DNA of 64,000 bases, taken from NCBI RefSeq assembly GCF_000282595.1, contig NZ_AKIZ01000022.1, forward strand, positions 1-64,000, written 5' to 3'. The notes beneath the pieces are model-generated. The model saw nothing but the letters and a program-made list of their open reading frames with translations. It did not search any database and was not told the DNA's origin. This document shows positions 40,709 to 51,152 of the stretch, one piece after another (positions within the stretch are counted from its first letter, which is position 1; the number at the start of each line of letters is the position of its first letter). Made by a program: the position numbers and the translations under genes. This DNA is from Phyllobacterium sp. YR531 (GTDB lineage: Bacteria > Pseudomonadota > Alphaproteobacteria > Rhizobiales > Rhizobiaceae).

Positions 40709-41560
40709 TCAAAGTGCTGGCAGCAGTGTACGGACATGGGCTGCAAAGGCGCGCGTTAACGGCGTAGCACGCTTCTCGTCCATCTTAAGTATCAGGCCTA
40801 TTTTGGGGAGTTCAGGCAAGCGGTTTGTTTTTGAAAGGATCGATAAGTCAGCAGGTACAGCTGCTTTGGTCAGCACTGCAATGGCTTGGCCTGATCGGAC
40901 AACAGCAAGAAGACCTGAAAGGCTACCGCTTGAGTATGCGATAAGATAGCTTCGCTCTGGCTGTTCAAGAGCCGCTGTTGCAGCACGATGATCAAGCGTA
41001 TCTGGATCACCAAGCGCCAAGCGAAGTGGGTCAGGCGAATCCTCCCTGATGTTTTTCTGCCCTACCCACACCAATTCCTCTTCGCGCAGTACTGAACGCC
41101 CTGAATCTAGCGAGACTGATGTCAGCGCAAGATCAAGGACGTTGCGATCCAACTGGGCAAGCAGGCGAGGGGTTGAAGCACAAACGACCTCTATCATCAC
41201 TTGAGGATGAAGTTGAGCAAAGCTGCGCAATAATGGCGGCAAAAATGCATCGGCATAATCGTCCGGGCAACCGAAGCGCAATGTGCCGCTAAGGCTGCGT
41301 CCTGTTAGTTCCGCGACAGCTTCATCGTGCGAACGCAGGATACGCTGTGCATGCCCCAATAGCCGTTCACCGTGAATGGTCATGAGCACACCGCGCCCCG
41401 TTCTATTAAGCAGCGGTTGACCGACAATATCCTCAAGGCGCTTCATCTGCATGCTGACTGCTGCCTGACTACGCCCTATGCGCTCGGCAGCCCGGCTCAA
41501 TGCGCCGGTCTCGACGACCATCAGGAAGCAGCGGAGGAGGTCTATATCAAGAGGAGCCAT
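40709..41560 (-). CDS. dgdR: LysR family regulator of dialkylglycine decarboxylase, DgdR-like
   Basis: A 283-residue LysR regulator. The HTH (residues 4-62) reads GALSRAAERIGRSQAAVSMQ with LLNRTGRGVLMTIHGERLL. The effector domain is unexceptional (GTLRFGCPDDYADAFLPPLL). It is divergent from the dgdA gene with 96 bp between starts, the same arrangement as dgdR-dgdA of Burkholderia cepacia, in which DgdR represses dgdA until 2-methylalanine or other dialkylglycine is present. The name rests on this context plus the quality of the dgdA match rather than on sequence identity to DgdR. Confidence 0.82.
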   Translation of the reverse strand: MAPLDIDLLRCFLMVVETGALSRAAERIGRSQAAVSMQMKRLEDIVGQPLLNRTGRGVLMTIHGERLLGHAQRILRSHDEAVAELTGRSLSGTLRFGCPDDYADAFLPPLLRSFAQLHPQVMIEVVCASTPRLLAQLDRNVLDLALTSVSLDSGRSVLREEELVWVGQKNIREDSPDPLRLALGDPDTLDHRAATAALEQPERSYLIAYSSGSLSGLLAVVRSGQAIAVLTKAAVPADLSILSKTNRLPELPKIGLILKMDEKRATPLTRAFAAHVRTLLPAL

Positions 41561-41593
41561 AAGTTTTATTGAATGCTCAATTTAGTTCTATAA

Positions 41594-42958
<1,365 letters not shown>

Positions 42959-42972
42959 TACTGGACACTTGG

Positions 42973-44196
42973 TTACAACAAGTCAGCGTTCTGCTGTGGG
43001 GCTTGCCGTTTCAACGCTACCACGGCAAGCGGCTGTCCCTTGCCCTTGACATTATGCGTTCCTAATTGCTCTCTCGCTATTTCAGGAGGAAAGTTGATAC
43101 GCAGCGCAAGTTCGCCAGAAATCAGGACATTGGCGCTTAAGGTTCTGCAGAGGCCCTCAAGTCTGGCGGTCGTATTCACGGTATCGCCGAAGTAAGTTAT
43201 TTTGTGGTGGTCAACGCCGATTTCCGCCGTAATAACCGGCCCACCATGGAGGGCCGCTCGCAAACTTGGAACTTGGCCGAATTCCCTCATCCACTTTGCC
43301 GAGTTTGCTGCGATAACATCAAGGATGTCGAAAACGCATCGGACGCAGCGTGCATCCCGAATGCCTTTTTCATAAGGCCAGGTAATAAGAACTGCATCAC
43401 CGAGATAATCATCAATAGTGCCGCGATGGCGTCGCACTGGCTCCGAGAATGTTGCAAACAATGCGCTTAAAAACTGTTGCGCACGCAGATCGCCGTATTG
43501 TTCGGCATATGATGTAGAGCCCACGAGGTCAATGAATAGAAAGACGCGATTTTCACTGACTGGCTGACGATAGCGACCAACAATAAGGCTCGCAAAAATA
43601 TCGCGGCCAAGCAATTCGCGCACGCGCAGAATAAACGTCAGCATCGCAGAGACGCCGAGCGTATAAAGCAGGATGTTAGGTGGAATGATCGTTGCTTCCG
43701 TAAACGATCCGCCCATGAGACCAATGCTCCACATGGCAGTTCCGGCGATAGCAAAACCAATATTGATCAGAATATAGTAGACGGAAAGGCCTGCCAGAAT
43801 GAATCCGAAGGTGGGCAGTCTGTTGATCCATAGATGTAATTTCCGCAGGATAACTCCGCGCTCAAAAGCAAAAATTGGAACAGAAAGACAGATTCCAAAA
43901 AAAGCGCTCGCAACAAGAGAGTCTTTTGCCGCCAGCACCGCAAAAGTGAGTCCACCCGCAGCCGCGATACTCAGCGCCAGTGACCAGAACTGCACAGAAT
44001 TCAATGAAGTGAACCACCGGTGAAGGGCAGGAAATGCGGAGCTGCGCTCAAGCGCGAGAATAGGTATACAGATGACGAGTGCCAGGCTAGACCCAATCAG
44101 TGGAGAGCCATCGTAAATCAGTGAGCTTGTTGAGAAACCACCCAAAGCAATAACAGAGAGAACGAGAATCCAAAATCCTGTAGAATTTCTACGCAA
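42973..44196 (-). CDS. Membrane-bound class III nucleotide cyclase
   Basis: A 407-residue protein. Residues 1-205 contain six predicted membrane helices in pairs (WILVLSVIALGGF, LALVICIPILAL and others). Residues ~212-395 form a class III cyclase domain with metal aspartates D223 (VFLFIDLVGST) and D267 (DDYLGDAVLITW), and the transition-state Asn/Arg region FGDTVNTTARLEG. Such proteins make cAMP from ATP in response to membrane or lipid signals. The start is TTG at 44196 with GGGAG upstream. It is convergent with dgdA (14-bp gap) and separate from the two-component genes behind it. Confidence 0.86.
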   Translation of the reverse strand: MRRNSTGFWILVLSVIALGGFSTSSLIYDGSPLIGSSLALVICIPILALERSSAFPALHRWFTSLNSVQFWSLALSIAAAGGLTFAVLAAKDSLVASAFFGICLSVPIFAFERGVILRKLHLWINRLPTFGFILAGLSVYYILINIGFAIAGTAMWSIGLMGGSFTEATIIPPNILLYTLGVSAMLTFILRVRELLGRDIFASLIVGRYRQPVSENRVFLFIDLVGSTSYAEQYGDLRAQQFLSALFATFSEPVRRHRGTIDDYLGDAVLITWPYEKGIRDARCVRCVFDILDVIAANSAKWMREFGQVPSLRAALHGGPVITAEIGVDHHKITYFGDTVNTTARLEGLCRTLSANVLISGELALRINFPPEIAREQLGTHNVKGKGQPLAVVALKRQAPQQNADLL

Positions 44197-44315
44197 GAAC
44201 GTTTCTCCCGATGAAGCTCATTTTCAGGCAGGATGTGATATGCATATGGGGGCTTGTGCCGAGCCATCAATGGCGAGCGGAACTATTTGTTGCAAGGGTA
44301 AAAGGGTGTGAAACG

Positions 44316-45647
44316 TCAGCTAAAGCGCAAAATAGCTTCAAAACCGGCAGTAGCGTTAGTCGCCGGAGATTTCAGTTCCAAGGTAGCTCCCATCTGCGAT
44401 GCCAGTTCCGTAGCAATGGGCAAGCCGAGACCTGAGCCCGGAGATGTGGTTTTGCCACGACTGAAGCGTTGCCGGATTGATTTGAGTTCGTTGGAATTGA
44501 GGACCGGCCCGTCATTGACGATATGGATAGTTCCATGGCGCGTTAGGTCAATTCTGACTGGAGTATTGGGATCTCCATGGATCAGCGCATTCTCTATCAG
44601 GTTACGAAGGACGATTGCAAATGCGTCCTCACTTACCGGGCGGTGAAGCGTTGCTGCCTCGGCCCGTGCATACAGGATTTTGTTGCCAGCCTCGGAAGCA
44701 CGACGGAAGTCTTCGATCACAAGCTCTAGGACATTCCCCAAATCGGCAGTTTCGTTCGAAGTGCCAATCCGTGCTTCGGCACGCGCCAATTGCATAAGTT
44801 TTTCAACGAGCTTGATAAGCTTCTGCAGTGACGACTCTATCTGTGTGACCCGTGAATTTGACGTTGGGGCTCGCAGCTCAGATTTCAACATCTGAGTTTG
44901 TGCAAGTGCACCCGCAAGCGGTGTGCGCAACTCGTGTGCGCTGTTTGCAGTGAATTCTCGCTCCGCGGTGAGAGCCGAACGCAGACGTTCCAATAGTCGA
45001 TTGACTGACAGCATAATCGGTTGGAGTTCACGTGGGAGTGTCTGTAGCTCGATTGCAGCCAGATTCCCGCTATCTTTGTCGGATATTGCTTGGCGCAGAT
45101 CATTGACCGGTTCGATGGAGCGGCGCACGATCAACCATATACCTATTATGCTGGCTGGTATCAGCACCAAAACAGGAAGGAGCAAAGCAAGACCTCCTTC
45201 TACAGCCGCTTCCGTGCGATGTGCCATCGAGTCTGCAACTTGGACAAAGATTGTATTGTTGGCCGCGGAAACCGTATAAAATCGCGAGATATCATCTTGA
45301 AAAAACCCGCGTTTTAATGGTGCAACGAAAGGTGTTGCCGACACGTCGTGAGAATGAAGGATGACCTTGCCGGTGGCGTCTCTGACCTGATACGTAAGAT
45401 AACCTTTGTGCGTGGACTCATTCAAGTTCTGCAGACGCCGTGATTCAGGAAGTTGCGCATTCTGCAGAAGATCGTCGACAACGAGCGGCGTGAGACGTTC
45501 AGTTGTTGCCTGTAGAGAGCCGTCAAAAATCTCTCCAAACTCGTCTTGCATAACGAATATGCCAGCAGTTGTAGCCAGAAGCCAAAATAGTATTAGTGTC
45601 GCCGTCAAAGAAAAAATCAGACGGCGTGTCATGCTGCGGTGTTTCAT
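44316..45647 (-). CDS. Sensor histidine kinase of a PmrAB/QseBC-type system
   Basis: A 443-residue kinase. A helix at residues 8-31 (LIFSLTATLILFWLLATTAG), a periplasmic sensor of about 130 residues, and a second membrane helix (LALLLPVLVLIPASIIGIWL) followed by a HAMP linker. The HisKA box is ANSAHELRTPLAGALAQ; the ATPase carries NLIENALIHG (N box) and GSGLGLPIATELASQMG (G box). The ATG overlaps the response regulator's stop by 4 bases (ATGA), so the two are co-translated. Adjacent eptA and dgkA suggest it senses conditions that damage or modify lipid A, such as cationic peptides, acid or metal. Confidence 0.9.
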   Translation of the reverse strand: MKHRSMTRRLIFSLTATLILFWLLATTAGIFVMQDEFGEIFDGSLQATTERLTPLVVDDLLQNAQLPESRRLQNLNESTHKGYLTYQVRDATGKVILHSHDVSATPFVAPLKRGFFQDDISRFYTVSAANNTIFVQVADSMAHRTEAAVEGGLALLLPVLVLIPASIIGIWLIVRRSIEPVNDLRQAISDKDSGNLAAIELQTLPRELQPIMLSVNRLLERLRSALTAEREFTANSAHELRTPLAGALAQTQMLKSELRAPTSNSRVTQIESSLQKLIKLVEKLMQLARAEARIGTSNETADLGNVLELVIEDFRRASEAGNKILYARAEAATLHRPVSEDAFAIVLRNLIENALIHGDPNTPVRIDLTRHGTIHIVNDGPVLNSNELKSIRQRFSRGKTTSPGSGLGLPIATELASQMGATLELKSPATNATAGFEAILRFS

Positions 45648-46306
45648 ACGCGACCTTCGAGTTTGTAGCCGACACCACGTATTGTTGACACGTGCTCGCG
45701 CCCAAGCTTCTTGCGAAGACGGCTAATGTAAACCTCGACAGTGTTGCTCTCTACTTCCCAGCCAAATGCGTAAAGCGCCTCTTCGATCTGAGATTTTGAG
45801 ATGATGGCACCGGTACGCGAAAGTAATTTATCAAGCACGGCCCATTCACGTCCCGACAATATAATTTCCTGCTTTCCCGAGTAAATACTTCTATCGGCGA
45901 TGTTGATACGCAGTTTGCCAATGGAGATCACTGAGCTTGAACTGCCGGAGTGCCGCCTTGTCACCGCAAGCATGCGAGCTGTGAGTTCGTCGAGATTAAA
46001 CGGTTTGACGAGGTAATCATCGGCGCCTGCATTCAGGCCTTCGATCCGATCGGATATCTGATCATGGGCAGTTAAAATGATGACAGGCGTTGCATCACTT
46101 TTTGATCGGAGTGCTTTGAGGAAATCTATGCCGCTGCCATCCGGCAATCTAAGATCAAGCAGGATCAGCCCATATTCTACCACACGGGCGGAACCGGTCG
46201 CATCATCAATGGTTTGCATCCAATCAACTGCATGGTGGGTGCTGGCGACATGGTCGCGCACCGCCTCACCAAGAGTTTGATCGTCTTCAACAAGGAGAAC
46301 TCTCAA
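45644..46306 (-). CDS. OmpR/PhoB-type response regulator
   Basis: A 220-residue regulator. Receiver domain: MRVLLVEDDQTLGEAV, phospho-acceptor D51 (YGLILLDLRLPDGSG), ILTAHD and LVKPF with the conserved Lys. C-terminal winged helix (residues ~125-220): LSGREWAVLDKLLSRTG, VEVYISRLRKKLGRE and IRGVGYKLEG. TTG at 46306 with GGGG seven bases upstream starts it. The kinase gene overlaps its 3' end. It is most like QseB/PmrA. The dgkA stop is 44 bases upstream of the start, so all four genes could be one operon with eptA first. Confidence 0.9.
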   Translation of the reverse strand: MRVLLVEDDQTLGEAVRDHVASTHHAVDWMQTIDDATGSARVVEYGLILLDLRLPDGSGIDFLKALRSKSDATPVIILTAHDQISDRIEGLNAGADDYLVKPFNLDELTARMLAVTRRHSGSSSSVISIGKLRINIADRSIYSGKQEIILSGREWAVLDKLLSRTGAIISKSQIEEALYAFGWEVESNTVEVYISRLRKKLGREHVSTIRGVGYKLEGRV

Positions 46307-46349
46307 ACCTCAACCCCGGCAACGTTTGATATTTGTTCAGCGTAGCCAA

Positions 46350-46736
46350 TTAAACTTGGGTCAGCAAATCGATTAAGACGTAGACAATGAAAACGGCGTT
46401 GATGCCGAGGACACAAAAGACCGCAAACGAGCCGAGATCTTTCGCATTTCGAGCTGCAACCGAGTAATCGCGCGAAATGTGGTCGACGACCTCTTCGACG
46501 GCTGTGTTCAGAGCTTCAACAGCGAGTAGCAGAAGGAAAAGGGATGTTAACACCAGTTGGTGAAGAATGGTCGCTCCAACGAATGAGAACAAAGCCGTGA
46601 TCAGAATGAAAGCAACAATTTCGTGCCGCGCCGCCGACTCTTGCACAAGACGTTTGGCTCCTTTCACCGAGTAAGTTGCAGCCGCGAACAGATGACGCAA
46701 TCCGGTTTTCTTTTTAAAGTATGGACTGTCAGTCAT
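46350..46736 (-). CDS. dgkA: Diacylglycerol kinase
   Basis: A 128-residue integral membrane enzyme with three transmembrane helices. It phosphorylates diacylglycerol to phosphatidate. Characteristic stretches are the N-terminal amphipathic part (GLRHLFAAATYSVKGAKRLV), ARHEIVAFILITAL, and the active-site helix LLAVEALNTAVEEVVDHISRDYSVAARNAKDLGSFAV, with the conserved E-N-x-E/D-K-like acidic residues and 'AKDLGSAAV'. ATG at 46736 overlaps the eptA stop (ATGA). EptA releases diacylglycerol from phosphatidylethanolamine during lipid A modification, so this neighbour probably recycles it. Upstream in-frame starts lie inside eptA. Confidence 0.92.
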   Translation of the reverse strand: MTDSPYFKKKTGLRHLFAAATYSVKGAKRLVQESAARHEIVAFILITALFSFVGATILHQLVLTSLFLLLLAVEALNTAVEEVVDHISRDYSVAARNAKDLGSFAVFCVLGINAVFIVYVLIDLLTQV

Positions 46737-48373
46737 GACGAATATCCCTGTCGGCATGGGGCAAGTGCATCAAGCGTCTTGTCGCGTGCCGCTGTTTCGA
46801 CGTGCATCATGCCAAGCACAGTATGGAAGAGATTGTCGTGTGAGTGCGGTTTGGGGGCCTGAGAAGCAAGGCACGAAGCGTTAATTTCAGACTTAGCAGT
46901 CTGCCCAAGCCATAGCACAAAGGGCACATGCGTCTGCTGTGTAGGGGCCATGAAATATGGTGCGCCATGGAGATAGAGCCCATATTCGCCGGTCGATTCC
47001 CCGTGATCCGACATATAGATCATGGACGGTGATATGCGGGATTCTCTCTCCTTGAGTTTGTTAATTACAGTCGAGATAATGTGATCGGTGTAAAGTATGG
47101 TGTTGTCGTAGGAGTTTATAATTTCTTGCCGGGTGCATTTCGCAAACTCGGACGTACGGCAGTCTGGAGTAAAATGTCGAAACTCTTCCGGATACCGTAA
47201 ATAATAGGCCGGGCCATGGCTGCCGAGTTGATGAATAACCAATACTGAATCAGTTTTCACGTTGTCCAGCCAATTATCGAGCTGGTCGAGAAGGATACTG
47301 TCGAGACATTCGCCATCTTTGCAATAAGCCGGGTTGCCGGATTTATAGAGCGGTTGATATGTCGTGCGTTTGGCAATTTTCTTATCGCCGGTATTATTGT
47401 CCCACCACTCCGTTTTTATCCCGGCGTGACCTAGTACATCCATCAGGTTTTCTGTCTCCAGTCCTTTTCGGTAGGTGTATTCTTTGCGTGTGTAGACTGA
47501 GAACATACATGGCAATGAAACTTCGGTGATGGTGCCGCAACTGCTCGTTTGTGGAAAATAGGTGATATCCTGCTTCGACAGTTCAGGGTTGGTGTTCTTG
47601 TAGTAGCCACCAAGTGAAAAACTTTCTGCCCGGGCTGTCTCGCCTGCAATGATAATTGTGACACGTGGCTTGTCTGTTTTTGCGGTCGAATAGACGCGAG
47701 CATCCGTACCGAGTGGCTGTACCACGATGTTCTGGTTACTGGTCGTTCTTATCGCCAGCTTAACTACATTCACTATTGGCGCAATGGGATTTAAGGTGGC
47801 AAACCAATCGCGGTTTTCTCGCCCCAAAGACAGATATGTGCTGGCATGTGAAAGCGCTGCGACTACGAAAAAAACAAGCGCAGGGGCAATGATTGCCATA
47901 TTCCATTTGAGTTTCTGGAAATAAGTCCGATGTTTGACTCGTACCCAACCGACCAAAAGAGCAGGCGCTATTCCGAAGATAAGCATGTGCCATATATAGG
48001 CGGGTGTCATTAAGTGGCCGGCTTCAGCATCGGTGGTATCGATAACGCTTTGCAGCATGTTCACATCAATTATCGTGCCGTAGCTATCCATGAACCAGGA
48101 TGTGGATGCGCTGAAGAGTAAAAGAATGATCAAAAACGGTTTAATAAGAAACTTCAGAGAAAAAGACACGCATAGGGCAACGAACGCACACGTAAGCCCG
48201 AAGGCTAAGTAGACGAGTGCGATTGTCTGCCCCTCGAGCAGGACACTTGCTTTTCCCCAAAAAGTAGCGTTGGCGGTCGCAATTAGAAAGACCGCAACGA
48301 CAACACTCAAACTTACGCTACCAATTTTCGGGCGAGCTAAACTGCCTTCCAAATAACCTGCTGCGACTGACAC
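46733..48373 (-). CDS. eptA: Lipid A phosphoethanolamine transferase
   Basis: A 546-residue inner-membrane enzyme. The N-terminal ~200 residues contain five helices; the periplasmic alkaline-phosphatase-like domain holds the zinc and catalytic residues E245 (IIAGETARAESF), T283 nucleophile (GTITEVSLPCMF), and D456-H457 (MIYMSDHGES), with the disulphide-forming Cys residues common to EptA and MCR proteins. It transfers phosphoethanolamine to lipid A phosphates and lowers binding of polymyxin-like peptides. The start is GTG at 48373, preceded by AAGGAA. It leads an operon with dgkA. Confidence 0.93.
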   Translation of the reverse strand: MSVAAGYLEGSLARPKIGSVSLSVVVAVFLIATANATFWGKASVLLEGQTIALVYLAFGLTCAFVALCVSFSLKFLIKPFLIILLLFSASTSWFMDSYGTIIDVNMLQSVIDTTDAEAGHLMTPAYIWHMLIFGIAPALLVGWVRVKHRTYFQKLKWNMAIIAPALVFFVVAALSHASTYLSLGRENRDWFATLNPIAPIVNVVKLAIRTTSNQNIVVQPLGTDARVYSTAKTDKPRVTIIIAGETARAESFSLGGYYKNTNPELSKQDITYFPQTSSCGTITEVSLPCMFSVYTRKEYTYRKGLETENLMDVLGHAGIKTEWWDNNTGDKKIAKRTTYQPLYKSGNPAYCKDGECLDSILLDQLDNWLDNVKTDSVLVIHQLGSHGPAYYLRYPEEFRHFTPDCRTSEFAKCTRQEIINSYDNTILYTDHIISTVINKLKERESRISPSMIYMSDHGESTGEYGLYLHGAPYFMAPTQQTHVPFVLWLGQTAKSEINASCLASQAPKPHSHDNLFHTVLGMMHVETAARDKTLDALAPCRQGYSS

Positions 48374-48565
48374 GGCGACTTCCTTGCGTGATCGAATTAA
48401 GGCGTCGCAATTGTGCGGCGCTGTTCGAATGCAGAAATCGGATTATTTGCTGACAGGAACCTGAATGATAACCGATTTTCAGTTATTCGTTGCCCGCTGA
48501 GGGTTTCAGGTTGGTGTCAGCTTTTAAGAACAAAATGTTCGCATTGATTTAATGTGGACTAAGAT

Positions 48566-48697
48566 ATGAAGTTTAGAGTGAACTACGGCATCTGCCTGAT
48601 ACTAGCGCTTGTGGCGGCGCTTTCGTTGGTTCCGCTGGCCGCGAAATTAGATTTTAAACACCGCACGCGAATGGCAACAATTTCATTCCAGCAATAG
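48566..48697 (+). CDS. Possible 43-residue membrane peptide
   Basis: In the gap between eptA and the PPTase, the plus strand encodes MKFRVNYGICLILALVAALS then LVPLAAKLDFKHRTRMATI and a stop. Positively charged start, one long hydrophobic helix and charged tail look like a real single-pass peptide. There is no clear Shine-Dalgarno (GGACTAAG lies before the ATG), so I hold this as a weak call. The other 200 bases of the gap (48374-48565) show nothing else. Confidence 0.35.
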   Translation: MKFRVNYGICLILALVAALSLVPLAAKLDFKHRTRMATISFQQ

Positions 48698-48705
48698 GAT
48701 GAAGG

Positions 48706-49395
48706 TCAGCTCACTGCCAGATGAAACACCTGTAAGGGGTTAGCACTGGCATAAGCAATGTGAGCACCATCACCAAGCGTGGCATGTCTTGCATGCCAAA
48801 TTGTTCCCTCATGATAGCCGCGATAAGTATTCCCAGAGGTTGCTTCAAGGCGGATTTCGTTAAACGGACGATCGAGGCCGCGTCCATCCCATTTCGACAT
48901 TGCTTCTTTCAGAGTCCAACTGGCATAGAATTGCTGCTCAGCCGTTTTGAGCGTGGAGTGAAGATCATCATTAGGGTGGCTGACCATTGAGAAGGGGACC
49001 TCGCCCGATGCGTTGGGTTGCTCAACGTCGATTCCGACTTCTGTTTCGCATGAGATCATCATGACAATCCAATTTCCGCTATGGGAAAGGTTGAAATGGC
49101 ATTGTCCGTCCCGAAGGTAGGGTTTGTTGCCTGGTCCGAAAACAAGGGGTATTTCTTGCGGGCTGCATTCGAGTATGTTGCTTAAGATAATTCGCTTTAA
49201 ACCATGAGCAACCAGAAAACGTTCGCGATCGGCTTCGAATTTGAACAGTTGCATGCGCTCGACTTCTGCAGGGATTAGTGTCGTCGGGTCGACACGCTTT
49301 GCCAAACTTCGAGGCGCAAGAAAACAGTAGTTAGCGTGTCTCCTCAGGCTATTGGTTGCTAGTTCTTCCAGAGATATGATTGAGGAGAAATCCAT
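48706..49395 (-). CDS. 4'-phosphopantetheinyl transferase
   Basis: A 229-residue Sfp-type enzyme that attaches the CoA arm to carrier proteins of non-ribosomal peptide or polyketide synthases. Motifs in order: the CoA-binding GPGNKPYLRDGQCHFNLSHS, the magnesium-binding VGIDVEQ and the hallmark FYASWTLKEAMSKWDGRGL (W-x-x-K-E-A). The ATG at 49395 has weak spacing to a Shine-Dalgarno. It directly follows the ABC exporter gene (17-bp gap) so they are cotranscribed. No synthetase gene is in the window; a siderophore role is possible but rests on the iron-box-like motif upstream of the exporter. Confidence 0.9.
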   Translation of the reverse strand: MDFSSIISLEELATNSLRRHANYCFLAPRSLAKRVDPTTLIPAEVERMQLFKFEADRERFLVAHGLKRIILSNILECSPQEIPLVFGPGNKPYLRDGQCHFNLSHSGNWIVMMISCETEVGIDVEQPNASGEVPFSMVSHPNDDLHSTLKTAEQQFYASWTLKEAMSKWDGRGLDRPFNEIRLEATSGNTYRGYHEGTIWHARHATLGDGAHIAYASANPLQVFHLAVS

Positions 49396-49412
49396 GCGAG
49401 GATTGCAACCTT

Positions 49413-51152
49413 TTAACTGGCCAGAGTTGAAGGGCTATTTTCACCAAACTGAGCATCGTAAAGGCGCCGATAGAAGCGATCCGACTTTAGCAGTTGCTTG
49501 TGCGTGCCCTGTTCCAGAATGCGCGTATCGTCGACGACGACTATACGATCTGCATTGCGGACTGTCGCAAGCCGATGGGCAATAACCAAGGTGGTGCGCC
49601 CTTCGGCGAGTTCGGTCAAGGATGCCTGAATCTCGCGTTCAGTCTTTGTGTCGAGAGCAGATGTCGCCTCGTCAAGGATGAGGATTGGTGGATTTTTGAG
49701 GAACATGCGAGCAATAGCAAGCCGCTGTTTCTGCCCGCCGGATAATTTTACTCCCCGCTCTCCGATTATCGTTTCATAACCGGCTGGAAGTAGCCCAATC
49801 ATCTCATCGAGCCGGGCCCGACGCGCTGCTTCGGCAATTTGATCGTCTGTTGCGTTAAGACGGCCGTAAGCGATATTTTCGCGTATAGTTCCACCGAAAA
49901 GGAAAACATCCTGCTGAACGACGCCGATCTGGCTGCGTAGCGAGGCCAGCGTCATATTGCGAATATCGATACCATCAATGCTGATACCGCCAGAATCTAC
50001 CTCGTAAAAGCGTGGTAGCAATGAACAAAGCGTGGTCTTTCCGGCGCCAGAAGATCCAACAAAGGCAACTGTCTCGCCTGCTTTGATATTAAGGTCGATG
50101 TCTTGCAATGCGTTGCGGTCTGACGAGTATGCGAATGTGACTTTGTTGTAAGCAATATCGCCTTTCAAGTTGGAAACAGCCACCGCATTTGCATGGTCTG
50201 CTATATCTGGAGCCGTATCGAGAAGTTCGGTATAACGACGGAAACCAGCAATACCCTTCGGGTAGGATTCAATGACAGAGTTGATCTTCTCGATTGGGCG
50301 GACAAAAACAGCAACGAGCAAAAGAAAGCTGACGAAACCGCCATTGGTCATCTGTCCGGTGATAACTAGGTAGCTTCCAGCAATCATGACGATGACCTGT
50401 ATCAGCCGCATGCTCATGTAATTGAGGGATGTACTGGCTGCCATTATCCAATAGGCGGCAAGCTTGGTCTCACGATAACGCGCATTGTCCCGCGCAAAAA
50501 GAGTGCGTTCGTGGTCTTCGTTGGCAAATGCCTGAACCACGCGCATGCCGCCCACATTCTCCTCAATACGGACGTTAAAATCCCCGACGCGGCTGTAAAG
50601 GTTCTGCCAGTTCTTTGTCATTCGTCCGCCATACTGGCCGGCGCCCCACACCACCACGGGCACGACCACCAATGTGAGAACTGCGAGGATAGGATTGACA
50701 AAGACCATCAGCCAGAAGGCACCAATGAATGTCATGACAGCGATGAAAAGGTCTTCAGGACCATGGTGAGCAACCTCACCAATTTCTTCAAGATCTTTGG
50801 TAACACGTCCAACAAGATGGCCGGTTTTTTGGTTATCATAGAAGCGGAATGACAGTTTTTGCAGATGATCGAAGCTCTTACGGCGCATCTCGGTTTCAAT
50901 ATTGATGCCTAGTTTGTGACCCCAATATACAACGACCGCATTCAATCCGGTATTCAGTAAGTAGACAGTCAGCAGGCCAAAAGAAGCGAGGAGGATCAAT
51001 GTCCAATTCTGGCTAGGCAACAAAACGTCAATGAAACTGCGTACAGCCATGGGAAAACCCAATTCAAGCAACCCCGATATGATTGCGCAGGAGAAATCCA
51101 GCGCAAAAAGACCCTTGTACGGGGCGTAGTAGGCAAAGAAACGTCTGATCAT
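49413..51152 (-). CDS. ABC exporter, fused permease-ATPase
   Basis: A 579-residue half-transporter. The N-terminal six-helix domain (residues ~15-300) begins FFAYYAPYKGLFALDFSCAI, and the ATPase carries Walker A GSSGAGKTT, signature LSGGQKQRLAIARMFL, Walker B ILILDEATSALD and the H-loop IAHRLATV. It probably works as a homodimer. The first in-frame start gives sixteen extra residues without support; ATG at 51152 (MIRRFF) fits the family. It is in one transcript with a PPTase, which fits export of a peptide, lipid or siderophore product. Its N-terminus resembles MsbA/YknV-type exporters. Confidence 0.88.
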   Translation of the reverse strand: MIRRFFAYYAPYKGLFALDFSCAIISGLLELGFPMAVRSFIDVLLPSQNWTLILLASFGLLTVYLLNTGLNAVVVYWGHKLGINIETEMRRKSFDHLQKLSFRFYDNQKTGHLVGRVTKDLEEIGEVAHHGPEDLFIAVMTFIGAFWLMVFVNPILAVLTLVVVPVVVWGAGQYGGRMTKNWQNLYSRVGDFNVRIEENVGGMRVVQAFANEDHERTLFARDNARYRETKLAAYWIMAASTSLNYMSMRLIQVIVMIAGSYLVITGQMTNGGFVSFLLLVAVFVRPIEKINSVIESYPKGIAGFRRYTELLDTAPDIADHANAVAVSNLKGDIAYNKVTFAYSSDRNALQDIDLNIKAGETVAFVGSSGAGKTTLCSLLPRFYEVDSGGISIDGIDIRNMTLASLRSQIGVVQQDVFLFGGTIRENIAYGRLNATDDQIAEAARRARLDEMIGLLPAGYETIIGERGVKLSGGQKQRLAIARMFLKNPPILILDEATSALDTKTEREIQASLTELAEGRTTLVIAHRLATVRNADRIVVVDDTRILEQGTHKQLLKSDRFYRRLYDAQFGENSPSTLAS

